This document shows positions 39,339 through 49,015 of a DNA stretch of 64,000 nt, piece after piece (within the stretch, counting starts at the first letter, position 1; the number at the start of each line of letters is the position of its first letter). A program made the position numbers and the translations under genes. Source of the DNA: Prochlorococcus marinus str. MIT 9313 (lineage in GTDB: Bacteria; Cyanobacteriota; Cyanobacteriia; PCC-6307; Cyanobiaceae); the NCBI RefSeq assembly GCF_000011485.1, contig NC_005071.1, positions 496,001 through 560,000 of the forward strand, in the 5' to 3' direction. Under the pieces are notes generated by a model. It did not search any database. It was not told the DNA's origin and saw only the letters and a program-made list of their open reading frames with translations.

Positions 39339-40527
39339 GGGATGGTGTGGGTTGTGGGGGCTGGCGTCCCCGTTGAACACACCATCTCCGCGATCAATGA
39401 TTAATGTGATGAGCTCACTCACTCATTGCTGTGATCTTGGACACAGTGCTTTTAGTAACAAACAAACCTATTGCTATGACATGATTTGGCTGCATAGGAT
39501 CGATGCTTTTTAGTCTGGCCAATAGGGTTGCTCTTGCTTTAGAGACCTCCAGGATGAACCAGTTCTGCAAGACGCATCTCCAGGAGGCAACCCATGTCAG
39601 AATAAGTGTTTCTACTCATAATGTCACGCTCCCTTCTTGGCTAGAGATCAAATAGGAGTCCAATGACGCAGATACCCTGAAAATGAGTCCTGGACTTGAG
39701 GGCATCCGACGCGGGTGCCATTGTTAAAGCAATGGATTTGACGGCCCTCAATAGAGAAAGAATGCTCTCTACAAGATTTGAGCAAGTTCACCGCTGGTTT
39801 GGAAGCACGTTAAGGGGTAACGTTTTTGGCGTTGCTACCCCATTGGGAGATCGGCGAACTGGCCATTAAAGTATCAATGTGTCATTACTCGCGGACAATT
39901 CTTGAGCCTTTGGCTAATAATTGACTAGTTGGCGAAGAGCTGAGTGGGATTTCCACATTGCCCTTTATGTGTTGGAATAGCATTTCTATCCCTTCTTCTG
40001 GTTGTGACGCGTGGTTTGATGCTTTGGCAACTTAGGGACACTATTTCGGTAGCTGTCTAGCTGATTAATTGTCCGCGAATTCAAATTCTGGGTATTTACG
40101 TAGGCATGGCTCTAGATGCAATTGGGGGTGAAAGAGGTTGCTAAGCTTACGCGAAAGAACTGCAAAGCAAGGAGCATGCTATGAAGATCCATTGGCGAAT
40201 CTATGTCAAATGTCTACAGAGCACTTTTGTCTCTTCAACCTTCACAAGTCAATCTTTTGTGCACATTGAAGAGATCGGAACCCTACTGATAGAACATGAT
40301 TGATGCCCCTCCAGTCAAAAAGGCTCCACTGCTTGCAGGAGAAGATGACTTAGACTTGCACAGTAATTAAAAGAATCCAGAGCCGTTAATTGAGGTCATT
40401 CAATATTTTCATTAGTTCCAATGAATTGAAACCAACCTTTTTATTCCTAAGAAGACATGCATTCTCTAAGGCTAGTGATAAATATAAGGATTTTAATCGC
40501 GCGTTAGCCAGTTGGAGGTCTCAATCT
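39339..40527. other. long gene-poor region
   Basis: About 1190 bases. The only frame worth naming is a 45-codon one beginning near 39732 (MDLTALNRERM), for which I see no support. A 12-base inverted repeat (39889-39900 and 40067-40078) is the only structure noted. Confidence 0.4.
39889..40078. repeat. 12-base inverted repeat bracketing 166 bases
   Basis: TCGCGGACAATT at 39889-39900 is matched by its exact complement AATTGTCCGCGA at 40067-40078. The enclosed DNA has no gene. It could be the ends of a miniature inverted-repeat element, but no target duplication is seen and repeats of this size arise by chance in a window this long. Confidence 0.25.
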
Positions 40528-40863
40528 TTAGCTACTGCTAAACACTCCATATAGCTTCAAAACTTCGAGGTAGAGTATGGCGCTAAGTGAGGTCATTACA
40601 ACGATTACCGAGCCGCCAACTTTGACGAGTTTTTTGTCTGTGTTGACTTGACAAGCCTTGATCGAAGCTTCGGTTGCTCCGAATGGTAAAATGATAACAC
40701 CCAGGATTACAATTGCGATGATTCCAATCACGATTTGACTGCTAATTGTGCTGTTGCTAAAAGTATTGACTGGGACATCTAATACCTCTCTGGCTGATTC
40801 CATCAGCTTTTTAAAGTAACCTTCTTGGCTAAGCTCGAATAGAGTTTTGAATTCAGCCAACAT
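40528..40863 (-). CDS. two-span membrane protein, unknown function
   Basis: 111 residues from ATG 40863 (MLAEFKTLFELS). An amphipathic N-terminal region of about 45 residues precedes two hydrophobic segments: QIVIGIIAIVILGVIILPFG and GGSVIVVMTSLSAILYLEV (in parts). No family recognised. A GTG-rich upstream alternative at 40884 would add seven residues. Confidence 0.6.
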   Translation of the reverse strand: MLAEFKTLFELSQEGYFKKLMESAREVLDVPVNTFSNSTISSQIVIGIIAIVILGVIILPFGATEASIKACQVNTDKKLVKVGGSVIVVMTSLSAILYLEVLKLYGVFSSS

Positions 40864-40965
40864 TTTAGATTTTCGACAGTACACTCAGCTTAATCTGGCA
40901 TAAGCATGGTGGTTTTAAAGGTTAATCAGTGGTTAGATAAAGCAATGATCAATAGGTCTTTCTAC

Positions 40966-41184
40966 TCATCTCCTATCGCCGATGCGAGCAAATGTGTTGA
41001 TCAATGTATCTCTAGCGGCTGCATCAACACTTTTAATCCAAATGAATCGCACTAGCCGGCTTTGGTCGAGACTATATCTTTCAGTTGTGATTGAAGAAGT
41101 AAAAAAGAAACTCCGCAACCATAGATTGGCCAGGCTCAAATCGCTTTCTTGCCTAGCGTAAATTTGATTAACTGTCGCAATCAA
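40966..41184 (-). CDS. small hypothetical protein
   Basis: 72 residues from a TTG start, immediately after the stop of the gene at 41186-41374. The stretch VNQIYARQESDLSLANLWLRSFF and the end SVDAAARDTLINTFARIGDRR (in parts) look like coherent helices. I believe a similar short family occurs in marine picocyanobacteria but cannot confirm it here. Confidence 0.45.
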   Translation of the reverse strand: MIATVNQIYARQESDLSLANLWLRSFFFTSSITTERYSLDQSRLVRFIWIKSVDAAARDTLINTFARIGDRR

Positions 41185-41185
41185 G

Positions 41186-41374
41186 CTAATGCGCTATTAA
41201 ATTTTTTAGATCAGCATCGATGTCGTTTTCTCTGATGAGATTGGCAACAGTCTTTAAGTTTATGCACGCTCTCGCTGTTGGCGGAGCAAAGTCATTCAAG
41301 CTGCTGCTTTTGCATGGGCTTTGAAGAAATAAACTACAAATGACAACAGGGTAATCAGGCTTTGAAAGGACCAT
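41186..41374 (-). CDS. small hypothetical protein or 5' part of the next frame
   Basis: 62 residues (MVLSKPDYPVVICS…). The weak composition and the one-base gap to the following frame leave two options: a pair of tiny genes in one operon, or a single gene interrupted by a frameshift. Low support. Confidence 0.25.
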   Translation of the reverse strand: MVLSKPDYPVVICSLFLQSPCKSSSLNDFAPPTARACINLKTVANLIRENDIDADLKNLIAH

Positions 41375-41577
41375 TATTTTTTTGATCTGCGTAAGCTAAT
41401 GTTCAAATAGTCGAATGAGCAGCGCTACCTAAGCTTGTTGCAATCGCATTCAAGCTGAAAGAAAAGATTTACTTTGTCCTTAGCATTAAATCAATAATCG
41501 CTTCAGCTTCTTCATTTAGGTGGTTGGTTCGCCCACAGTCAGGTAGCTTTGAATTAGTAAAGGGCCTAAAACAGGTT

Positions 41578-42030
41578 ATGAACCCGATGCGTAAATTTTC
41601 TAAGTATTTTTTTTCTATCTTTCTTGCTGCAATACTTCTCTTCTCTTCTGTTTCTGCTCAACCGCCAGCCTTTGCAGACGACTACGAGCTGTCCCCTGCG
41701 GTATCGGAGGTGGGCGAGACTTTCTCTGATAAGTACTGTGTTGCGATCTCAGACGGAACCCCTGCAGATCAAGCTCCCTTAGTTGCCGGGCGTCAAATGA
41801 TAAGTAGCTTAATGCGCTCAGGTGCTTTAAATGAAGTCATGGCAGTTCCAAAAGAAGATATGGCTTCATTCATCGCCGCGAATATTTTCGAGACATGCGG
41901 AGATAACATTGGCATTTCCGAGTTAGAGCTTAATGCTTCTATCCTTAATCTTGCAAATCAAGGCCCTAGACAATCTCAAGCCAAGCCTTTTAACCCTTCT
42001 TCGTTAATCAATAAAAACCTAAATACATAG
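41578..42030 (+). CDS. exported protein with three cysteines, unknown function
   Basis: 150 residues from ATG 41578. Signal peptide with core FFSIFLAAILLFSSVSA, cleaved near PAFADD. The mature part shows SDKYCVAISDGTPADQAP and FETCGDNIGIS, a pattern I associate with short exported proteins of picocyanobacteria (cysteines probably disulfide-bonded). Function unknown. The long frame from 41524 adds a non-signal-like extension. Confidence 0.6.
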   Translation: MNPMRKFSKYFFSIFLAAILLFSSVSAQPPAFADDYELSPAVSEVGETFSDKYCVAISDGTPADQAPLVAGRQMISSLMRSGALNEVMAVPKEDMASFIAANIFETCGDNIGISELELNASILNLANQGPRQSQAKPFNPSSLINKNLNT

Positions 42031-42356
42031 GCCCTAGTGAAGATACTCATTCAACCCAATAGCAGAGAACTTCCGTCACGTTAGGCTATTAGGAAGTATT
42101 TATCCAGATAAAGCAACAGGCAGACTCTGATTAAAATTAGGTAAAGTGTCTATAGAAGAGAGGCTCACAATCTTTACTTTTCAATTTTAGGTTGATAAGA
42201 GCTGAACAAAGCCATTGTCTTTGCTTGTTGTAGGCCAAACTTAGCCAGCAGTCTAAAATTCAGCTTATTCTGACAAATAGTCTGCTATTATTAAATCAGT
42301 AAACCATCTATCTTCTATAGAGCGCATAATTCGCATGTTTGAATATAAAATCGCTG
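42031..42356. other. intergenic region
   Basis: About 325 bases of AT-rich DNA between two plus-strand orphan genes. Nothing recognisable. Confidence 0.4.
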
Positions 42357-42707
42357 ATGGAGCCTAAAATGTCTAAGGATAAAGAGTTCGCAATTAGCAA
42401 GGATAGTCTGCGTGCTTCATGGGGAAATGTTCCAATTTCTGCAAAAATTTATCAGCAGATACAAGCCTATCTCCTCCAACGGCAATCAATGGGCTTATCA
42501 ACTGATGTCGATGAATTGATTAGTACTGCTACAGATGAATTTCGTGATTTTCAGCAGCGTCCAGAGGTCAAGGAGGCACTCGAATTGGTCTGTGCGGATC
42601 TTGCCTCCGATCAGGCTTTTTCAGGATTAAGTAAAGACGAAACGACCCGAGCAATCGTGATAAATTTTGCCATCGCAAACTACTTCAATAATTGCATTGG
42701 TAAATGA
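42357..42707 (+). CDS. hypothetical helical protein
   Basis: About 116 residues from ATG 42357 (MEPKMSKD; ATG 42369 is equally possible). Helical, no membrane segment, with IYQQIQAYLLQRQSMGLSTDVDELI and a conserved-looking end NFAIANYFNNCIGK (in parts). No family recognised. An isolated orphan gene in the AT-rich stretch. Confidence 0.55.
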   Translation: MEPKMSKDKEFAISKDSLRASWGNVPISAKIYQQIQAYLLQRQSMGLSTDVDELISTATDEFRDFQQRPEVKEALELVCADLASDQAFSGLSKDETTRAIVINFAIANYFNNCIGK

Positions 42708-43198
42708 TATCTTTGTCTCTAGGTGATAAGTAGATAGCCTGATAGGAGAGGCTCAAGCATCCACAACCTACTTCGGGAGCTCGTTATTAATTAATCTACA
42801 CTCTTCTTCCGAGCCCATCAGCCCTGTCTTTGTTCTTGCTACGTCGCTAATTAGCTCCAATGATTAATTCTCTTCCTCCTGTGCAGTTTGAAATTCAATG
42901 CATCTCATTCACCTAGCTCCACTTACTATTTGCAATCTTTACCGCAGCATCCTCAGCTTGCCAGCTTCTGCTCTTGATTCACTTCACTCAATAGAGTTCG
43001 GCCTTCCTTTTGAAAACTGTGATCAAGGTCAAGTGTCTTCGATGTATGACTGTGATTTACCATGATCACAGAATTGTTTTATTTTACCGTAAGCTAAAGA
43101 CGACAGCTTGAAATTAAATAGCCAAACCTTCATCGCTGCTAAGTGTCCACCAAAAAAACTCTGCTTAAACCTTTTCTTTTTCTGCTAAACCCTCAGCT
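42708..43198. other. intergenic region
   Basis: About 490 bases, no gene seen. Pyrimidine-rich on the plus strand (many CTT/TCT). Confidence 0.4.
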
Positions 43199-43348
43199 TC
43201 AGCCAATCGACCCACAACTTGATGAATTCTTTGATTCCAAGCACGGCCCATAGGCCTTAACTGTGAACTTCTGATGTGCTTCTCGTAGCACCTCTATCAA
43301 CACTTCTAGCTTGAGGTCGGCACCATAGAGCACAGCTTGCCATTGCAT
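43199..43348 (-). pseudogene. possible frameshifted small gene
   Basis: A 49-codon frame begins MQWQAVLYGADLKLEVLIEVLREAH (in parts) and reads plausibly up to about FTVKA. A neighbouring frame then reads RPMGRAWNQRIHQVVGRLAEAEGL (in parts) to a stop near 43172. The change happens at the AGGCCTATGGGC region. This pattern suggests one short gene, about 65-70 residues, with a frame change. No known family. Low confidence. Confidence 0.3.
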
Positions 43349-43566
43349 CAGAGTGATGGGAAAACTGTTAGACCGTTACTGCAACCGCTTTGCTCACTGT
43401 ATTGCCCCTGCCTTGGCCGTGGGCTTAGAACTTGCTGCACCCACTTCAACGATAGAAAAAGAGACGAGGCTGTCTTGTTGGAATGGAAAGAGCTGATTTG
43501 CTTCAGAACTCCGAAGCGCACTGGTGATTTTGCATGGATCGGCCTTGAATTCGTCAAGGTAGTCAC

Positions 43567-43884
43567 ATGGATGCTTTACCCAGCCACCATCAACGCTCTA
43601 GGCAGTGGACTTTCAGTCGTTCACTTCTAGTTGACCCACTACGATCTCGGCTGCGTCAGTGGCAACAGGTACGAACTTGGGCGCGTTTGATCCGAGAGGC
43701 TGAGGCCCTTTGGCATGTGGATGTGAGGGAACTCAGACGATTGGGTGCCTTGGAGTTGTCCCAGTTGCTTGAGGAGGTTCCACCTGGCCAGCGGGGACGG
43801 GTTAATCGTTGGTTGCATCGCTATTCAGTTGCAACCAGGTTCCAATCAACTGGTTTGGATCCCAATTGCTCTGAACGGTCATGA
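43567..43884 (+). CDS. hypothetical basic helical protein
   Basis: 105 residues. Arg/Leu-rich helices (RLRQWQQVRTWARLIREAEALW; LRRLGALELSQLLEEVPPGQRGRVNRWLHRY, in parts). No membrane segment or family. The frame is GC-rich against its AT-rich surroundings, which favours a real coding sequence; an overlapping minus-strand frame is weaker. Confidence 0.5.
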   Translation: MDALPSHHQRSRQWTFSRSLLVDPLRSRLRQWQQVRTWARLIREAEALWHVDVRELRRLGALELSQLLEEVPPGQRGRVNRWLHRYSVATRFQSTGLDPNCSERS

Positions 43885-44390
43885 ATCGTTGATGTCACAT
43901 CAGAAAAAATTCTTTCTGGCAACCATCTTTATTTTTTATTGTGCAATAGTAGCTGATTAAATGTTCAACCAATAAAACATTTTAGATCTTAGTTTTAGAT
44001 ACTTCTATTAAATCAATGCACAGCAATACGTTCTAAGCCTTTAGATATCGGTGCTTTAAGGTTTGCATTGTTGCCTTTTTTAGTTCTTAGTTGATTTTCA
44101 GTCAAGCTTTTGAGTAGCTTCTTGCTAGGCGCTCAATTGTTTAAGCTTAGATCAATCCTTTTAATTTGTTGATGGCAGCACTCGTTAATGGTTGAATCAT
44201 GGTTTGTTCGGCTTGCCATGGCGGTTAGCTATTGCAGATTGCGGAACTAATATGCGAGTAACGATCTTGATACAGAAGAAGCATCGCCTGCAATGTTTTT
44301 TTATGCGCTGAATCTATGGTTCTTTGGCTTGGACTCTTCATTGATTCTTGAATAATTCCATTGACAAAATCTATATAGATGTTGATGAAT
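43885..44390. other. intergenic region
   Basis: About 500 bases, AT-rich, with no supported gene; it ends at the terminator that follows tRNA-Pro. Confidence 0.4.
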
Positions 44391-44428
44391 CAAAAAAGCC
44401 ACCTCTCTAATGAGAAGTGGCCTTAAGA
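44391..44428 (-). terminator. terminator downstream of tRNA-Pro
   Basis: On the minus strand GCCACTTCTC pairs with GAGAGGTGGC (one mismatch) around ATTA and is followed by six T. It lies about 25 bases after the tRNA 3' end. Confidence 0.85.
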
Positions 44429-44452
44429 CTGAGATCTCAGTCATGCCCGGAA

Positions 44453-44526
44453 TCGGAGCGGCGGGATTTGAACCCACGACCCCTACTACCCCAAAGTAGT
44501 GCGCTACCAAGCTGCGCCACGCCCCG
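44453..44526 (-). tRNA. tRNA-Pro(GGG)
   Basis: 74 bases. Acceptor CGGGGCG/CGCTCCG (one G-U), D stem GCGC/GCGC, anticodon stem CTACT/AGTAG with loop TTGGGGT giving anticodon GGG, T arm GTGGG-TTCAAAT-CCCGC, discriminator A. CCA is not encoded. Confidence 0.95.
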
Positions 44527-44540
44527 GCTTAGGCAAGTTA

Positions 44541-44954
44541 TCACAGGGTATTGCGTTGCCTACTGGCCGACCTAATTCGTTTTGAAGGCAATCTTCTGCT
44601 CAGCCGCCTTAAGAGTCGCCTTGATAGCTGATCACGGCTTTCGCTCGCGTAGCCCCATAGCTTGAGCTGATGCGCCAGCTGTCTCAATTCAGAAAGGTTC
44701 ATTGCTGCCAACTGCAGCTCTGGCAACGTTCTCCATGCGCGCGCCCTCATAGGAAGCTGAGCTTCGCTGGTGCTGTTTCCCATGTTCAAGCTGACCTCAG
44801 CAAGCCACTCGGGAATGACAACCATTAGAACTGCGATGAGCCCATAGAGCTCAACCAAGCCCTTTGGGAGCGGAAGAAACCTGCGTGGCTGCTGTGGGTC
44901 TGATGGTGAGGGCAAGATCAGCAACCTGATGCTGAATCCCCACCACTTTGCCAT
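44541..44954 (-). CDS. hypothetical membrane-anchored protein
   Basis: 137 residues. One hydrophobic stretch (LVELYGLIAVLMVVIPEWL, about residues 33-51) is followed by a basic helical tail whose segment MNLSELRQLAHQLKLWGYASESRDQLSRRLLRRL (in parts) resembles the short Rho-N/SAP-like helix-extended-helix that can bind nucleic acid. The combination is unexplained. It follows the 55-residue membrane protein gene and lies just upstream of tRNA-Pro. Confidence 0.6.
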   Translation of the reverse strand: MAKWWGFSIRLLILPSPSDPQQPRRFLPLPKGLVELYGLIAVLMVVIPEWLAEVSLNMGNSTSEAQLPMRARAWRTLPELQLAAMNLSELRQLAHQLKLWGYASESRDQLSRRLLRRLSRRLPSKRIRSASRQRNTL

Positions 44955-44984
44955 TTCTACAAGGGCTCAGATGGGCAGGGGTGG

Positions 44985-45152
44985 TTAGATCTGTAAGGAC
45001 CCTGAGGTTGGCTCTGGGGCCTCCCGCCACTGTAGAGCTGGTTCTTTCCCCTGTTGACTGGCAAGCCTCAAGGAGAAGATCAGGCAGAAGACAATCATCA
45101 GAGTGGCAGCTAAGGCAAGCATTACCAATCGATCTGGCAAAGGTGGCTTCAT
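44985..45152 (-). CDS. 55-residue single-span membrane protein
   Basis: ATG 45152 begins MKPPLPDRLV and leads straight into a hydrophobic span (MLALAATLMIVFCLIFSL), then a polar tail ending GSLQI. The gene lies 30 bases upstream of the 44541-44954 gene on the same strand, so they probably share a message. The antiparallel plus-strand frame at 44948-45181 reads as an Arg-rich shadow and is not called. Function unknown. Confidence 0.6.
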   Translation of the reverse strand: MKPPLPDRLVMLALAATLMIVFCLIFSLRLASQQGKEPALQWREAPEPTSGSLQI

Positions 45153-45286
45153 TGCTCCATATTGGTGATCTGCTTGCTTGAGTTGTAGGTTATATGAAAT
45201 TTGGAGTGTGAAATGTTATCTGCAAGCGGCTGCTCCTCTTGATGAGTAATTCTGGTCACACTTATCAAAAAACCGATTAATGGTCA

Positions 45287-46634
45287 ATGAGAAGATTTTC
45301 TTTGCTTAGAGCAACTTTATCTCTACCATTCCTGTTAACCACTATTGCTTTACCGATAAGACTTTCCTCTCCTGCTTTCGCAGATACCCTCTCTCAGGGG
45401 GAGGTTCCGCTGATTCCACGTGAAGTCTTGTTTGGCAACCGTGAGGTGAGTGGGGTTAGCTTGAGTCCAGATGGTAAGCAGATTATTTTTCTGGCGCCCC
45501 ATCGGGGAGTGCTGAATCTTTGGGCTCAAGAGCTTGAAGCGGGATCTAAACCACGTCTGCTTACAAACAGCACGAATCGTCCCACTAGGGCTGCTAGTTG
45601 GAGCGTTGATGGTCGATATCTAATCACTAGCCGCGACAGCTATGGCGATGAAAACATTGTTTTGATTCGAATCGATCCAACGACTGGCGAGGCGATTGAT
45701 CTCACACCAGGTAAGGGTGTCAAAGCTGCTATCTGGGGTGATGACCAAGATGTCCCCGATGAGTTGGTCATCGGCCTAAATGATCGCGATCCTCGCTATC
45801 ACGATCTCTAGGTAATCAATCTAGAGACTGGTAAGCGTCGCTTACTGTATGAAGCCAATGATGGCCATTTGGTCTCTGTCGACTGGATTGACGGTGATTG
45901 GCAGTTGGTTCTGCGAAAACGGATGCAACCAGATGGTGGCAATACTTACGTCCTTCGTCTGCCTGGCCAAAAAGGTTGGAAACCATTTTTAAGCTTCAGC
46001 TTTGAAGAAAGTCAGGCTGGATCAGCACCTCTTGGGTTCGATAGAAATGCAACTTGGTTGTATGGGTTGCTGAATATCAAAGATGGTTTGCCTTGCTTGG
46101 TGCGCTGGCGCACCGAAGATCTGCAGAGTTGTAAAGAAGATTGCCCTTATGAGCTCGTGTATCAGCCTGAAAGTGGAACACTTGGAGTTGAACTATCAGA
46201 CCCTAAAACTGATGCTCCACAAATTTTGATTGAAACTGACTTACTCAGTCGTAAGATTATCATAGATCAGGAACTTGTGAATGATCTGAGTGCTCTTAAA
46301 CAACTTGCTAAAGATCGTGAATTCTATATCGTTAATGATGATGTCGATTCAATGACATGGCTAGTGAGTTTATATTCCGATACCCACTCGCCACAGTATT
46401 GGATATGGAATCGTAATCATAAAAATGGCCAAAAACTCTTCTCAGTTAACCCTTCGCTTGATAAATACAAGCTTTCATCAATGGAAAGCATTGAGTTACG
46501 CGCCCGTGATGGTTTGCGTCTCCCTTCTTGCTAAACAACTTGGTGGAAGGTTTGAACCAATTGGTGAGACAATCCAAAATTCATCTATGCAATGGCGAAG
46601 CAAGTCCGGTACTAGAGGTATAGTCAATAAGTAA
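45287..46634 (+). pseudogene. S9-family prolyl oligopeptidase-like protein, decayed
   Basis: The frame begins with a signal peptide (MRRFSLLRATLSL…) and the seven-bladed beta-propeller part of an S9 peptidase (SLSPDGKQIIFLAP, ASWSVDGRYLI). An in-frame TAG at 45809-45811 interrupts HDL/VINLETGKR. Translation can then be followed in the same frame through KARDGL-like ELRARDGL to a stop at 46532-46534. There the DNA switches frame to AKQLGGRFEPIGE, the typical last 30 residues of these proteins. The whole alpha/beta hydrolase domain with its Ser-Asp-His triad (roughly 230 residues in relatives) is absent. So the gene carries a nonsense mutation and a large internal deletion and cannot make an active peptidase. 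Confidence 0.88.
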
Positions 46635-46961
46635 ATAGAATTACTGCCAAGATTCTTAGAATGCAATGGATCTAGAGATGCTAGTAATTTGCCTATGGCC
46701 TGTCTGTTACGATCATTTAAATATTTGGGTACATTTCGACTAACTTTCCCGCTATTTAACTGACTTCGACATTTATCTAGCTATAAGACTTTGTTGCCCG
46801 AAGAAAAGTTGACAATGATTGCCTTATCTATGCGGTTGATGACTCTTTAATTGCAGGGAAAGTTTGCCCAACCCGACGCCTCCTTTTGCGTATAGTTGAA
46901 GCTTTGGTTGTATGCCTTGAATTGACTTGGTTTGAGATTCTACCTTTTAAGTGTGCTGTTT
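46635..46961. other. intergenic region
   Basis: About 330 bases between the S9 pseudogene and msrA. No gene seen. Confidence 0.4.
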
Positions 46962-47681
46962 CTAGAGCTTTATTTTTTCATTTCCAGATCTTAGAACGCA
47001 ATGACTAACTGACCAATCATATTCTTGCCAGACACTTACTGGTAATTTAAAGTTTGCACCTGGAAAATCATTTAGAGCAACCTGAGTAGGCATTGCAGAG
47101 CAGTATGGTCTACTTCCGGGTTTTGCTAGGTATTGCTGGTGATAGGACTCGGCATAATGGAATTGTTGATCGGCTTTGATTTCAGTTGTAATTGCTCCAA
47201 AACCAGCCTTGCTTAAGAGTTGCTGAAAGCTGTCTCGACTGGCCTGCGCAAGCTCAATCTGCTGAATCGTTGTGGTGTAAATCGCCGATCGATATTGACT
47301 CCCTCGATCATTACCCTGGCGATTTCCTTGTGTGGGGTCATGGCACTCCCAGAACAATTTGAGGAGGTCGCTGTAGTCAATCACGGATTTATTCCACACC
47401 ACCCGTACGATTTCAGTGTGTCCGCTACGTCCTGAGCAGACCTCTTGATAGGTCGGCTGCTCTTGATGACCACCGGCGTAACCCACTGCCGTGGTGATGA
47501 TTCCAGGCAATTTCCAGAAACCCTTTTCGGCTCCCCAAAAGCAGCCACAAGCAAACAGAGCATCTTCCTGATCTGTGGTTAGCGGGTCATTCAGCCTTGT
47601 ACCTAGAACGGCGTGCTGCTGAGTTCCTGAGGGAATTGCAGCCTCTTTTGAAGCCTTTGGGGTTAACCACGATGGGAACAT
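46962..47681 (-). CDS. msrA: peptide methionine sulfoxide reductase MsrA
   Basis: 239 residues from ATG 47681 (MFPSWLTP). It repairs oxidised methionine. The catalytic motif ACGCFWGAE (usual GCFWG) is at about residue 45, followed by [17 protein letters not shown] and [19 protein letters not shown] (in parts), all of the family. Longer than minimal MsrA: extra residues precede the core and follow it. Cysteines near the C-terminus ([15 protein letters not shown]) are candidate resolving cysteines. Confidence 0.94.
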   Translation of the reverse strand: MFPSWLTPKASKEAAIPSGTQQHAVLGTRLNDPLTTDQEDALFACGCFWGAEKGFWKLPGIITTAVGYAGGHQEQPTYQEVCSGRSGHTEIVRVVWNKSVIDYSDLLKLFWECHDPTQGNRQGNDRGSQYRSAIYTTTIQQIELAQASRDSFQQLLSKAGFGAITTEIKADQQFHYAESYHQQYLAKPGSRPYCSAMPTQVALNDFPGANFKLPVSVWQEYDWSVSHCVLRSGNEKIKL

Positions 47682-48757
47682 CAAATTCAGGCAAGATTAC
47701 TAACCATAGGCAACTCCTTTTGGTTTTAGATGCAGGTGGTTATGGAGCCCTGTCACGAACCACAAAAAGAGGGGGGGGTAAGCCTAAAATAAGGTTCATC
47801 TTCAACAGTTTAGAGCCAATCTTGTTTAGATCAGATGGATTCAGAATACCCATCGCCACCTCAATTATGTGAACATACAATATCCTCTTTCACAATTTCT
47901 TGCACTTATAATAGTGCAGATTGACTTTCATGATTAGCTAAAGTTCAATGATTTTTTGATCTGGTCAAAAACTCTGCTAACAGCTGTTTGGCTGCCATTC
48001 TTTTCGGGCTATCTTCTTGTTTGCTAGCTACAAACCCTCCAATATGAGCTGAGATACTTCTGCAATGCATTTCATTGTTGCTTCAACGCGTGAAACAGAT
48101 AATTATGTTTCCAGCATCAGAGCAATCTGTATGCACATTCTTATAATCAAGTGTTAAGTGGCTAGCGGCTTCATTTCTTTTATTCTCTGACTTTATTTAT
48201 TTTAAATTAAATCATTATTCCTTCTGCTTCCAGGGTGATTTATATAACAGTTTGGCTTGTTTGATTGATCCTTTTGATTTCCCATTCAGGTCTTCTCCGA
48301 ACAGAGTCTCTGGATCGCTTCACCTCTGTCACTTGGCTTGGCTACGGTTTAATGAACGCTTGTGATTAGAGATTTTGAGACTGACCCATTCGCGTTTCTT
48401 TTGATGTTGGTAATAAAATTAAAAGGAGTCTTCCTAGCGATGATTTGAAACATTATTTGAAATAGTTAAGGCAGAAGTTTTTCTGTCATCGGCTTTCCAA
48501 TATTGTTCGTCCAGTTGGCCCCTGATTTGATTGCAGAGGTTGATCATTTTTGCTGAAGCCAGTAGTGGATTTACTTTATACTATACGAGCAACCTTGGTG
48601 TTTTTAGTGAGATCCAAGCAGAGCCCTTGATAGCTGCCTTGATGAGGGCTCAAGGCATAATACTTAGACTATTTTCGTCTTCGGATCTTAATTAACAGGC
48701 TTACATTTATAAACCTGTAGGTTGATCAGTTTGGAAACGCACATTACTCAATTAACG
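47682..48757. other. long gene-poor region
   Basis: About 1075 bases, AT-rich, with a run of eight G near 47770. Plus-strand frames at its start shadow msrA. No supported gene; short stretches that read as protein (for example near 48290-48370) lack a start. Confidence 0.4.
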
Positions 48758-49015
48758 TTAACTTTGGGATGCTTCTTTGGGCTCCAGAGAGATGTGGTTG
48801 AGCAGGGTTGTTACGAAGGCGAACAGGAGGAAGGGCAGGCTTAATACCAAGATCAAGCCAACGCCAACTAGAGCGAACAGAGGCCTGCTCGAGCCCATTA
48901 GACCCAGGCCTGCTGCAAGGCTTACGAAGATCACTGCCATCCAGGCCAAGACTTGGCCATAGATGTCTCCAAAGGTGAGAGTACAACGCAAGGAGTATGG
49001 AGTGTTGGCTGGCAT
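48758..49015 (-). CDS. small two-span membrane protein
   Basis: 85 residues from ATG 49015. An N-terminal TPYSLRCTLTFGDIYGQ segment is followed by two hydrophobic spans (AWMAVIFVSLAAGLGLM and ALVGVGLILVLSLPFLLFAFVTTLL, in parts) and a polar tail. I think it is conserved among marine picocyanobacteria but do not know a function. The minus-strand frame at 48744-48986 in another phase is its shadow. Confidence 0.65.
   Translation of the reverse strand: MPANTPYSLRCTLTFGDIYGQVLAWMAVIFVSLAAGLGLMGSSRPLFALVGVGLILVLSLPFLLFAFVTTLLNHISLEPKEASQS

Noticed and set aside
44301-44510. Minus-strand 69-codon frame
   Set aside because: It overlaps tRNA-Pro(GGG) and its terminator.
44948-45181. Plus-strand 77-codon frame
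   Set aside because: Arg-rich composition typical of a shadow; the opposite strand carries a more convincing 55-residue membrane protein.
47597-47872. Plus-strand 91-codon frame
   Set aside because: Its first third is antisense to msrA and the rest reads as random sequence with a G8 tract.
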